From NCBI GenBank assembly GCA_910579215.1, contig CAJTTN010000007.1, positions 14,773 through 78,772 of the forward strand: a stretch of 64,000 bases of DNA, written 5' to 3'. A program made the position numbers and the translations under genes. The stretch is from an uncultured Anaeroplasmataceae bacterium (lineage in GTDB: Bacteria; Bacillota_I; Bacilli_A; Acholeplasmatales; Anaeroplasmataceae). This document shows positions 51,314 through 59,856 of this stretch, piece by piece. The notes below the pieces were generated by a model. The model was given only the letters and a program-made list of their open reading frames with translations. It had not been told where the DNA came from and ran no database searches. Numbering within the stretch: the first letter of the stretch is position 1; the number at the start of each line of letters is the position of its first letter.

Positions 51314-52411
51314 TTAATCAATTTTTAATTCTGTTTCCTTATCAAATAAATGACTATGCTGTACATCTAAGCTAACTAAAACCTTTGACTTTTCTTCTAC
51401 AAGTACTCTAGAGTTTAAGATACTAATCATTGGAGTATCATCTAATGTGAAATACATGTTAGCCTCATGTCCTAGCATCTCACAAAGATCAACCTCTATT
51501 TCCACTGTGTTTGCTTTAGCTGCATTCTTTTCTAAAACTACATCCTCTGGTCGTATACCTAATACAACATCCTTTCCAAACAATCCCTTTTCCTTGATTA
51601 CAGATTGTTGATGCTTATTTAAGGTAAAGGTATGAGCTCCATTTTGTGTTATGAAAGCTCCTGTATCATCAATTTTACCAGAAATAAAGTTCATAGAAGG
51701 CGTACCAATAAAGCTTCCAACAAAGATATTTGCTGGAGAATTATAGATTTCCGTAGGGGTTCCAATCTGTTGTATTTTACCATCCTTCATAACTACTATT
51801 CTAGATGCCATAGTCATGGCTTCAATCTGATCATGAGTAACATATAGAGATGTTGCACCTATATTTTTATGAATCCTAGCAATTTCCGTACGCATTTGAA
51901 CTCTTAATTTTGCATCTAGATTAGATAGTGGTTCGTCAAACAAGAATACCTTTGCATCTCGTACGATAGCTCTTCCTAAGGCAACTCTTTGTCTTTGTCC
52001 ACCAGATAATGCTTTAGGCTTACGATCCAAATAAACACTTAATCCTAAAGTTTCTGCAACCTCTTCAATTCTTCTTTTAATTTCTGCCTTTGGTATTTTT
52101 CTAAGCTTTAAACCAAAAGCCATATTGTCAAATACCGTCATATGAGGATATAGTGCATAGGATTGAAATACCATCGCAATACTTCTATTTTTGGAAGGAA
52201 CGTCATTCACAAGCTCACCATCAATAATAAGCTCTCCGCTTGATATCTCTTCTAACCCAGCAACCATTCTTAGGGTTGTAGACTTACCACAGCCAGAAGG
52301 TCCTACTAAAACAATGAAATCCTTATCTTCAATTTCAAGATTAAAATCAAATACAGCCTGTACCCCATTAGGATAAATTTTATTAATATTCTTTAAACTA
52401 ACATTTGCCAT
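51314..52411 (-). CDS. msmX: Sugar ABC transporter ATPase, MsmX/UgpC type
   Basis: MsmX-type ATPases energise several carbohydrate ABC importers. The 365-aa protein has Walker A GPSGCGKST (38-46), Q-loop MVFQSYALYPHMTV, signature ALSGGQRQRVALGR, Walker B VFLFDEPLSNLDAKLR, switch His in VTHDQ, and a C-terminal OB-type regulatory domain (VLGIRPEDV). It is the last gene of the operon that begins with or before the solute-binding protein; no permeases are visible in the window, so they should lie to the right or elsewhere. It overlaps the ROK gene by 14 bp. Confidence 0.93.
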   Translation of the reverse strand: MANVSLKNINKIYPNGVQAVFDFNLEIEDKDFIVLVGPSGCGKSTTLRMVAGLEEISSGELIIDGELVNDVPSKNRSIAMVFQSYALYPHMTVFDNMAFGLKLRKIPKAEIKRRIEEVAETLGLSVYLDRKPKALSGGQRQRVALGRAIVRDAKVFLFDEPLSNLDAKLRVQMRTEIARIHKNIGATSLYVTHDQIEAMTMASRIVVMKDGKIQQIGTPTEIYNSPANIFVGSFIGTPSMNFISGKIDDTGAFITQNGAHTFTLNKHQQSVIKEKGLFGKDVVLGIRPEDVVLEKNAAKANTVEIEVDLCEMLGHEANMYFTLDDTPMISILNSRVLVEEKSKVLVSLDVQHSHLFDKETELKID

Positions 52412-53345
52412 TTTTCTCTACCTCGATTTTCTTTTGTATTAAATAAGCACAAGCACCATAAATGCCGGCATTATTTTTTAATTTTGCTAAATAAATTGGA
52501 ATGCTTTGGGCTTGTTTAATACAAACCTTTTTATATTCGTTTTGTACTGCTGTTAAGAGAAATTCTCCCGCATTACTAATACCACCACCTATAATAAAGG
52601 TATCTGGATTTATGATTACTGCTAATCCAGCCATAGCTCTTGCTAGAGCACTGCAGGCTGTTTCGAAAACCTTCATGGCTAAAGGATCCTTATGCTTTGC
52701 CCCATCTATAATATCTTTAGCACTTAAGGCTTCATTAATTGTAATCTGTGTAGAAATTTCATTTTTAAAATGATGGGCTAATTTGATCATTCCTCTAGAA
52801 GAAGCTAGAGTTTCTAGACAGCCCCTTAATCCACAGGAGCATGGAAAATTATAAATAGTATCCAAAGGAATGTGTCCTAATTCTCCACCTAATCCGTTTG
52901 ACCCCTCAACAATTTCGTGATGAATCATTATACCACCACCAACGCCTGTTCCTAAGGTTAGGAAAACAGCTGATTCCACCTCCTGCTTACAGAAGCTAGC
53001 TTCTCCAAATGCTGCCATATTGGCATCATTTAACACAATTACATGAGTAGAAAAGCCTAATGCCTTTTCTAACTCCTCTTTAATATTTACATTTTCCCAG
53101 CCTAAATTGACACAACTAATGGCAATACCATTCTTTACGATTCCCGGTATGCCCAAGCCAAAGCCAAAAACCTCAGCAAAGGAAATATGCTCTAATTCTA
53201 AATATGATTTTACACTATCAACCAAATCATTAAATAGATTTTGCGGCTGTGTTTTTATTTCCCAATTAGAAAGTAAGGTTTTATCCTCTTGAAACGCACC
53301 TATTTTTATTGTAGTACCACCAATATCAATCCCAAATAAAATCAT
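52398..53345 (-). CDS. ROK-family sugar kinase
   Basis: The 315-aa protein is a ROK kinase: ATP loop GIDIGGTTIKIG (4-15), catalytic Asp in VLNDANMAAFGE (about 100-111), LTLGTGVGGGI (second phosphate loop), GELGHIPLD and the zinc motif CSCGLRGCLET. The E-x-G-H motif points to glucose or N-acetylated hexosamines. Next to nagA and nagB it could phosphorylate GlcNAc, ManNAc or glucose released inside the cell; the sequence does not decide. It lies 12 bp after nagA. Confidence 0.88.
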   Translation of the reverse strand: MILFGIDIGGTTIKIGAFQEDKTLLSNWEIKTQPQNLFNDLVDSVKSYLELEHISFAEVFGFGLGIPGIVKNGIAISCVNLGWENVNIKEELEKALGFSTHVIVLNDANMAAFGEASFCKQEVESAVFLTLGTGVGGGIMIHHEIVEGSNGLGGELGHIPLDTIYNFPCSCGLRGCLETLASSRGMIKLAHHFKNEISTQITINEALSAKDIIDGAKHKDPLAMKVFETACSALARAMAGLAVIINPDTFIIGGGISNAGEFLLTAVQNEYKKVCIKQAQSIPIYLAKLKNNAGIYGACAYLIQKKIEVEKNGKC

Positions 53346-53357
53346 ACTAGACCTTCC

Positions 53358-54509
53358 TTACTTTTTAGAATATACAACCTCTCCTCGACAGATTGTCATA
53401 ATAACATTTAATTCTTTATCAATTACAACAAAATCGGCGTCCTTACCAACCTCAATGCTTCCCTTCTTTTTTTCAACATGAAGACATCTTGCTGGATTTA
53501 TAGTCGCACAATCCACAGCCTCTGTTAATGAACTTCCTGTAGCCTTCATAAAATTTCTAACGGCTTCATTCATCTTAAGCGTTGATCCTGCTAAGGTTCC
53601 ATCTTTAAGTCTAGCCTCATTATTTTTAACAAATACTGGCTGTCCACCTAGTTCATATTTTCCATCTGGCATATATTTTGCTTCTATAGAATCCGTTATT
53701 AGGCAGATCTTTTGATGTCCCTTTGCTTTAAATAATAAGTTTACAGCCGGCTTTGAAACATGTATTAAATCACATATTAGCTCACAGCTTACTTTATCCT
53801 CTACCAAACCAGCACCTACTAAGCCTATTTCTCGATGATGAATAGGACTCATCGCATTAAACATATGCGATATAGAGCTAGCTCCAGCATCTATCGCTTT
53901 TTTAGCTTGCTCGTATGTACAATAGGAATGCCCTAATGAGACAACAATTCCTTGTTGAATTAAGTGTTCAAGAACTGCTTCTCCATTTTCCTCATAGGCT
54001 AAAGTTACCTGTTTAACCTTTTGCTTGGCCTTCTGGTTTAAGGAATCTAAAACTTCCTTATCACAAGGAATGATAAATTCAGGCGGCTGAGCACCTGCAA
54101 CCCTTTTACTAACACAAGGTCCTTCTAAATGAATACCTAATATCTCAACACCAAAGGGTTTATTTTCCATATACTCAGCAATGTTAGCCACAGCGTTTCC
54201 AATATTTTCTAAAGACTGTGTCATAGTCGTAGCTAAACAGCTTGTCGTTCCTTCCTGTGCAATAGCTGTGCTTATAGTTCTAAGATCTTCTTGAGAGGGA
54301 TTCATGAAATCAGAACCATTTGCTCCATGAATATGCTTATCTACAAAGCCTGGAATAACAATAAATTCCTCGCCAAATTGAAGAAGCTCCTCCCTCTTTA
54401 TATCTTCATCAATTTTACTAATTTTGCCTTCCTCTACAAGTAAAGATGTTTTTATTATACCTTTTCCATAGACATATATCTTAGAGTTATAAAAGCCTTT
54501 TATTTTCAT
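53358..54509 (-). CDS. nagA: N-acetylglucosamine-6-phosphate deacetylase
   Basis: NagA removes the acetyl group from GlcNAc 6-phosphate (some also take GalNAc 6-phosphate). The 383-aa amidohydrolase has PGFVDKHIHGANG (metal site start, HxH), ILGIHLEGPCVS (metal Glu), VSLGHSYCTYEQ and SHMFNAMSPIHHRE (metal His), and the catalytic Asp in CLITDSIEA. The end ATINPARCLHVEKKKGSIEVGKDADFVV is typical. The ATG overlaps the nagB stop (4 bp). Cytosolic; it feeds NagB. Confidence 0.95.
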   Translation of the reverse strand: MKIKGFYNSKIYVYGKGIIKTSLLVEEGKISKIDEDIKREELLQFGEEFIVIPGFVDKHIHGANGSDFMNPSQEDLRTISTAIAQEGTTSCLATTMTQSLENIGNAVANIAEYMENKPFGVEILGIHLEGPCVSKRVAGAQPPEFIIPCDKEVLDSLNQKAKQKVKQVTLAYEENGEAVLEHLIQQGIVVSLGHSYCTYEQAKKAIDAGASSISHMFNAMSPIHHREIGLVGAGLVEDKVSCELICDLIHVSKPAVNLLFKAKGHQKICLITDSIEAKYMPDGKYELGGQPVFVKNNEARLKDGTLAGSTLKMNEAVRNFMKATGSSLTEAVDCATINPARCLHVEKKKGSIEVGKDADFVVIDKELNVIMTICRGEVVYSKK

Positions 54510-55237
54510 AAAGTATTTACCAAACTTAAGGCCTCTTCATCCGTTACAACAACAACATCCTTATGCTTATGTAAAATGCTTGCTGGAAAATCTGTAGTAA
54601 TTTCCCCAGAAAGTAGCTTTTGCATAGCTAGGGCTTTATTTTTTCCTGTGGCAATTAAAACAATTTTCCTTGCATTCATTATTTCTTTAATCCCCATAGT
54701 AATAGCCTTTGTAGGAACATCATCAATGGAATCAAAAAATCTTTTGTTATCTTCTCTCGTTTTTTCTGTCAGATTAACTATAAAGGTTTTTTGTTCAAAA
54801 GAAGTTTTAGGCTCATTAAAGCCAATATGTCCATTAGCTCCAATCCCTAGCAATTGAATATCTACTACTGTGTTTTCTAACTCCTCTGAATACCTCTTAC
54901 AAGATTCTTCTAAGCAAGAAGGATCTGCATAAGGAATATGCACATTATTTTTATTTATATCAATATGATCAAATAAGTGCTCATTCATAAAATAATAATA
55001 GCTTTGTGGACAATCTCTTCCTATCCCTACATACTCATCTAAATTATAGGTTTTAACATCCTTAAAAGAAATTTTATTATCCTTATAATCCTGAATTAAA
55101 TGATTATAAATTCCTATAGGAGATGAGCCTGTAGCTAAGCCTAATACGATATTAGGTCTCTCAGAAATAGCCTTGGAGATAATCTCTCCTGCAATTTGAC
55201 TTGCTTCCTTATAATCCTTACATTTTATAACTTTCAT
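54506..55237 (-). CDS. nagB: Glucosamine-6-phosphate deaminase
   Basis: NagB converts glucosamine 6-phosphate to fructose 6-phosphate and ammonia. The 243-aa protein shows GLATGSSPIGIYNHL (34-48, phosphate loop), TYNLDEYVGI (catalytic Asp near 66), LLGIGANGHIGFNEP with the active-site Asn and His, and GKNKALAMQKLLSG. Length is that of Gram-positive NagB without the allosteric C-terminal extension of the E. coli enzyme. It overlaps nagA and the epimerase gene by 4 bp each, so the three are tightly coupled. Confidence 0.96.
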   Translation of the reverse strand: MKVIKCKDYKEASQIAGEIISKAISERPNIVLGLATGSSPIGIYNHLIQDYKDNKISFKDVKTYNLDEYVGIGRDCPQSYYYFMNEHLFDHIDINKNNVHIPYADPSCLEESCKRYSEELENTVVDIQLLGIGANGHIGFNEPKTSFEQKTFIVNLTEKTREDNKRFFDSIDDVPTKAITMGIKEIMNARKIVLIATGKNKALAMQKLLSGEITTDFPASILHKHKDVVVVTDEEALSLVNTL

Positions 55238-56094
55238 TGTTCAACCTCTAAATAACTTATTTCTATTTCTGTTAGAAATGTCTTATTCTCTTCTAACTTT
55301 TGAATCCCCCTCTTATCAATAAGCTGATGAGTAGTAGATTCATCATCGGGCAAACCATGCCAAGGCTCTATACAGATAAATAGAGGGTTCGTTGGATTAG
55401 CCTGCCAGAAGGCTGTATAAGGCATTTGATTTTCAATTCTTAATACTTTTGTTTGTGATCTCAATTCTACACTGCTTAAATTCTGATAGCACAGTGTTTT
55501 ATACTGCATCAGCTCTAAAGATAATGAAGATAGCTCCATTGTCTTTTTAATGACCTTTTCCTTTATACTCTTAACTAGACATGGCGTAAATTCAACTGAA
55601 TTTACGTTCTCATGGGAAAAAGCAATATGATATTGTTCTTTAAATAATTGGTTTAATCCTTCATAAGAAAAGCCTGGATGTAAGCCACAAGAAAAATACA
55701 TCGCTTTAGAATCCTTATTTATAACTTCTATCGTAATCCTTAATTTATTGGCCATTAGCTTATATGTAATACTAAACTCATATTTAAAAGGAAACATGCT
55801 TAATGTAGCTTCATTATATAAAGAACTCAATTTTATACAATCAGAATCCATGTTAACAACATTAAACTTTTGTTCCTTAATAAAACCATGACAGGGAATT
55901 ATATAGCTTTGATTATTATAAATATAGTATCCATCCTTAACTTGTCCTACAATTGGAAATAATATAGGACTTTGATTATTCCAAAGAGAACTTCTTTTCC
56001 AAAGGATATTAACACCACGAATAGATAGATTTGTTAATTCTGCTCCAGTTTCTGAGATATCCAAACAAAAAACATCATTTTTTATTTGAACCAT
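55234..56094 (-). CDS. Aldose 1-epimerase family protein (GalM-like, LacX type)
   Basis: The 286-aa protein belongs to the galactose mutarotase-like fold: ETGAELTNLSIRGVNILW (15-32), SPILFPIVGQVKDGYY, IPCHGFIKEQKF (His), YFSCGLHPGFSY (catalytic His) and FICIEPWHGLPDDE (catalytic Glu). This is the LacX/YeaD-like subgroup, cytosolic, thought to interconvert anomers of free or phosphorylated hexoses. In this operon it may act on hexosamines or disaccharides from the imported glycan. Its stop overlaps nagB's ATG. Confidence 0.85.
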   Translation of the reverse strand: MVQIKNDVFCLDISETGAELTNLSIRGVNILWKRSSLWNNQSPILFPIVGQVKDGYYIYNNQSYIIPCHGFIKEQKFNVVNMDSDCIKLSSLYNEATLSMFPFKYEFSITYKLMANKLRITIEVINKDSKAMYFSCGLHPGFSYEGLNQLFKEQYHIAFSHENVNSVEFTPCLVKSIKEKVIKKTMELSSLSLELMQYKTLCYQNLSSVELRSQTKVLRIENQMPYTAFWQANPTNPLFICIEPWHGLPDDESTTHQLIDKRGIQKLEENKTFLTEIEISYLEVEQ

Positions 56095-56104
56095 ATATGC
56101 TCCT

Positions 56105-56923
56105 TTATTTCAAAACTGTATTTGTTACACCTTGTACATATTTTTTCGTTTTTTCAATATCTCTTAACGCACAACTAGTAACTAAAATATCACTCACATA
56201 AACCTGAGATATTTTTGAACAAAAGAATCCTCCACTTATTTCATTTTCAAATCCATTTGTTTTTAAAAATACATCAGCCAATGTAGATAATGTTGAATTA
56301 GAATAATTTGAAATAACAATTATTTTAACATTTTTATCTTTACAATTCTTTGTAAATTTTATCATTTCCTCTGTTTCACCACTGAAGGAATAAACAATAG
56401 CACAGGAATCCTTGTTTAATAAAGCGGTATACATATAAGAGAAATGACTATCATTAATCACAATAGCATTTACTCCTGCTCGTATAATTTTACTAAACAT
56501 ATCTAATGCCGTTGTATGACTTGTTCCCATTCCAGCAATTAAAACCTGTTTTGACTGTAATATAATATTTGTAGCCTCTTCTACTGCTTTCATATCAATA
56601 GATGCCTTTGTTTTTTGAATAACATCTATCATATTTTCTGTAATATTTTCTATAAAGGGAAGCTCACTACGAATACTGATATCCTGTAACGCTTTATAAA
56701 TATCCATTTTAAAGGCGGTAAAATTAGAATAGCCAAGCTTCTTAAAATATCGAACAATGGAAGCTTCACCAACGTGTAAACGCATTGTAATACTATTTAA
56801 TGTATCATAAATGACTTGTTCAGGATTTTCCATAATATAATCATGAATCGTTTGTTCTGTCTTGGAAAAAGATAAACGTTCCTTTACAAGTACACTTTCA
56901 AGCTTAATTTTATCTATTCTCAT
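56105..56923 (-). CDS. RpiR-family transcriptional regulator of the glycan operon
   Basis: The 272-aa protein has the RpiR layout: an N-terminal winged HTH (LSFSKTEQTIHDYIM, SITMRLHVGEASIVRYFKKLGYSNFTAFK, about 17-70) and a SIS domain (VLIAGMGTSHTTALDM, VYSFSGETEEMIKF, about 130-190) that binds a sugar phosphate. Because nagA and nagB follow directly, GlcNAc 6-phosphate or glucosamine 6-phosphate is a likely effector (inference). ATG 56923 is taken as start; GTG 56932 is also open. It lies inside the operon, so it is probably autoregulated. Confidence 0.9.
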   Translation of the reverse strand: MRIDKIKLESVLVKERLSFSKTEQTIHDYIMENPEQVIYDTLNSITMRLHVGEASIVRYFKKLGYSNFTAFKMDIYKALQDISIRSELPFIENITENMIDVIQKTKASIDMKAVEEATNIILQSKQVLIAGMGTSHTTALDMFSKIIRAGVNAIVINDSHFSYMYTALLNKDSCAIVYSFSGETEEMIKFTKNCKDKNVKIIVISNYSNSTLSTLADVFLKTNGFENEISGGFFCSKISQVYVSDILVTSCALRDIEKTKKYVQGVTNTVLK

Positions 56924-56997
56924 ACTACACACAGCCTTTACTGAAATTTTATACCTATATAATTATATCAAGATTTGAAATAATTTTAAAGTAAATC

Positions 56998-59856
56998 TTA
57001 CTTAGATCTCTTTTTTCTTATGACAATTCCCCCTAATAGGAGAAGTCCCAATACACCTACTCCAACGGAAATTGAAACACTCAAGATTGTCACCATATTC
57101 GAAGTATTTTGTGGCGAAGCTACTATTTCCTTATTCCACTTGGCATATAAGACCAGATCCTCACTGACAACATCGGTATCAAAATTCCACATCTCTGTAA
57201 ATGTGCTGTTTTTATACCAGCCTTCAAAAATAAATCCTTCTTTAATCGGATCCTTTGGCTTTGTAATTTTCTCCCCTACTATAGAGGTCATATCCTCCAC
57301 TAAGCTTCCACCATTACTATCAAAATGAATTTGTACAGGTGGTACTGTCGGCTCTTCAAGCTTAATCCACTTTGGAAAAAGAGTTAATGTTTTTGTCACT
57401 TGATCTACTGCAAAATCCCATGGATTTAAGCATTCCTTTTCTTTATACCAGCCACCAAAGGTATACCCTTGTAAAATCGGGTCCTGGGGCTTAACGATTT
57501 TATCGTTCATTTTAACTGAAATAGGAGATATATCTACATCAGCAAAATACACTAAAAAAGTAATTTCTGTCCATTTGGCATATAAAGTAATATCTTCCTT
57601 AAGCTCACTTCCTGGGATAGCCTTTTTCTCAAGGCTTATATCTGTATACCAGCCACCAAACTTCCATCCATCCTCTACTAGCTCAGGCAAAAGTAGCGGC
57701 AGCTTACTTTCTACATTGACTGCTTCAGGCTGAACTCCATGACCTTGACAATCATAGGTCACAGTATAAGTCATCCTATCCCACTTAGCATAAAGAATAA
57801 GATTAGAATCTATATATGCAGTAAAATCAAATTCATTTTTAAAGCCTGGATCTAAATACCACCCACGAAAGATATATCCTTCTTTCACGGGGGCTACAGG
57901 CTCTTTGAGTAAAGAACCAAAAGGTATTTCTTGTGTTGGGATTGAAGTCTCACTATTTGTAATAAAATCAACACGATAAATATTTCTTATCCATTTTGCA
58001 TAGAGAGTGATATTCTTTGTCAAGGTCATGCCTTCAACAGCTTCCTCTGTTAGGGCTTCATTCAAATACCAGCCTAGAAAGCTAAATCCTTTTTCGGTTA
58101 GCTCTGGTAATTCTGGTAAAGTCGTACAATCCTTAATGTCCATTGGTGCTTGCCCATATCCATTATTTATAAAAGATACATCATAGCCTTTTTCTTTTAT
58201 TTCAATTTCTAAGGCCGTATATTTAAAGGAGGGAATTCCTTCCTCAATTCCATCTTCTACCACAATTGAGGTTGTACATGGCGTTAATAGGAACAAGAAA
58301 TATTTCTTTCCTATGGTCAATGCTTGATTAGAATATAATGTACCATCGATATATGCCTCAGCTGCAGACGTAATTAGCTTTCCATCTTTAATTTCATAAG
58401 AAACCTCTTGAATATTGGCCAAATTACGTACATCTAAAAGCTGATATTCCTCTGTCAAATTAGCCTGATATTCTAAACCGTTATTCCAGTCTGTTCTGAC
58501 ATCCACATTATCTTCATTTTTAAAATTTCTAGTAGTAATTCGAGTATACTCACCTAAAACATTTTTATTATTTTCAATATAAATATTTTTAGGTGTATTA
58601 TACGTTTTATCTCTATTATCTATACGAATCTGTTCATTCGCAAGACCCTTAGAATAAAACAAATTAGAGGATATTGTAATAGAATCCACATCCGAATCAG
58701 CTCTATAATTTAAGAACAATATAGAGTAGTCTACTGTCAAATATTTTGAAAGCTCCTTATTATCTCCATAAGGGATTTTTATCAGCTTAGAGGTATAATC
58801 CTTATTAATAAATATATTTTCTCTAATATCTACATTTTTCAATATTGCTCCTGTAGCATCATCCTGTACATAAAGTAATAGTAAGGAATCCTCTAGAATA
58901 TTCTTATATACTAACAAGCCCTCTCCATTTCGACATTTTACTCCACCATCCTGATTTTTATTCATCCCCTTAAAATAGTTTCCCACGATTTCAAGGTTTT
59001 GAAATGCTTTAGCGTAAACAAAATGATCCCGATTATAGCCTTGAGTAGATTGTGATCCATCCTCATAGCCTGCCTCAGTAATATCCGTATTGAAGCTCAT
59101 ATAGTTCCCTAATATCTTAGTATTTATATCTGTATTCAAAATATTAATACCAGTCATAAAGAAACCGTAATCGTCCTCTGGACTAACTCTTCCTGAAGCT
59201 AGGACAACTTCCTTTAGATGCTTAGTCTTTGTAGAAACTATACTTCCCTCTACATCTTCCAATCTACCAAAATAATTATCCTTAATTAAGACATCTTTTG
59301 TAAAGTAGGTTGCAACACCTCGGCCTAAGCTAGATGAATTTCTTAAAAACATATTAGAAATTATTTGCATAGATCCTCGTTTGTTTTGGATGTAATAGCC
59401 TGTCGCAGGTCCACCATTTTTTCCATTACTATCTGGTTTACAGCCCATAGTAACATCCAAATCTCTAGCATTAATAAATATATTATGCCTTATGGTCCAG
59501 CCCGTTGAATTCTCTCTTTGACACCATATCGTTACATTATCAAAAATTATATTCTCTATCGTAATATTCTTAACATTTTGAGCATCGAAAATATATCTTT
59601 GTTTTCCATCGGATGCAAATATAGTTCCCTCTTCTGCAAGAATACTTACTCCATCTAGTACATTTAAATTGGATGATAAAGTGTAGATATTTTTATTGAA
59701 AAATGCATTTTTATTTTGACTTTTACATTCATTTAAAAACTCTTGAAGGGATAAAGTAGAATAGTCCTTTGCTTCTAAATAATTGCTTTCCGCAAATATG
59801 GAGATTGAAAATAAAGATAGCATTGTAAGAAATAAAGCTGTAAAAATTTTTTTCAT
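56998..59856 (-). CDS. Surface parallel beta-helix protein with five InlB-type repeats and C-terminal membrane anchor
   Basis: The 952-aa protein starts with a signal peptide (KKIFTALFLTMLSLFSISIFA). Residues about 30-480 form a right-handed parallel beta-helix (many short turns such as NITIENIIFDN, DVLIKDNYFGR, NLEIVGNYFKG), the fold of polysaccharide lyases and some glycosidases; GGVKCRNGEG near 300 is a candidate active-site segment with Lys and Arg. From about 560 to 905 there are five Listeria-Bacteroides (Flg_new/InlB B) repeats, each ending in LYAKW or a variant. The end is a membrane helix and RKKRSK without LPXTG. It overlaps the PL8 gene stop (ATGA). Probably binds or cleaves a glycan at the cell surface. 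Confidence 0.82.
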   Translation of the reverse strand: MKKIFTALFLTMLSLFSISIFAESNYLEAKDYSTLSLQEFLNECKSQNKNAFFNKNIYTLSSNLNVLDGVSILAEEGTIFASDGKQRYIFDAQNVKNITIENIIFDNVTIWCQRENSTGWTIRHNIFINARDLDVTMGCKPDSNGKNGGPATGYYIQNKRGSMQIISNMFLRNSSSLGRGVATYFTKDVLIKDNYFGRLEDVEGSIVSTKTKHLKEVVLASGRVSPEDDYGFFMTGINILNTDINTKILGNYMSFNTDITEAGYEDGSQSTQGYNRDHFVYAKAFQNLEIVGNYFKGMNKNQDGGVKCRNGEGLLVYKNILEDSLLLLYVQDDATGAILKNVDIRENIFINKDYTSKLIKIPYGDNKELSKYLTVDYSILFLNYRADSDVDSITISSNLFYSKGLANEQIRIDNRDKTYNTPKNIYIENNKNVLGEYTRITTRNFKNEDNVDVRTDWNNGLEYQANLTEEYQLLDVRNLANIQEVSYEIKDGKLITSAAEAYIDGTLYSNQALTIGKKYFLFLLTPCTTSIVVEDGIEEGIPSFKYTALEIEIKEKGYDVSFINNGYGQAPMDIKDCTTLPELPELTEKGFSFLGWYLNEALTEEAVEGMTLTKNITLYAKWIRNIYRVDFITNSETSIPTQEIPFGSLLKEPVAPVKEGYIFRGWYLDPGFKNEFDFTAYIDSNLILYAKWDRMTYTVTYDCQGHGVQPEAVNVESKLPLLLPELVEDGWKFGGWYTDISLEKKAIPGSELKEDITLYAKWTEITFLVYFADVDISPISVKMNDKIVKPQDPILQGYTFGGWYKEKECLNPWDFAVDQVTKTLTLFPKWIKLEEPTVPPVQIHFDSNGGSLVEDMTSIVGEKITKPKDPIKEGFIFEGWYKNSTFTEMWNFDTDVVSEDLVLYAKWNKEIVASPQNTSNMVTILSVSISVGVGVLGLLLLGGIVIRKKRSK

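Noticed and set aside
51091..51321. 76-aa minus-strand ORF after the msmX gene
   Set aside because: It covers the msmX terminator and an AT-rich gap, has low-complexity Phe/Lys/Leu content, no ribosome site and overlaps the msmX end.
56998..57120. LPXTG sortase signal at the end of the beta-helix protein
   Set aside because: The C-terminus has a membrane helix and basic tail, but no LPXTG-like motif before it.
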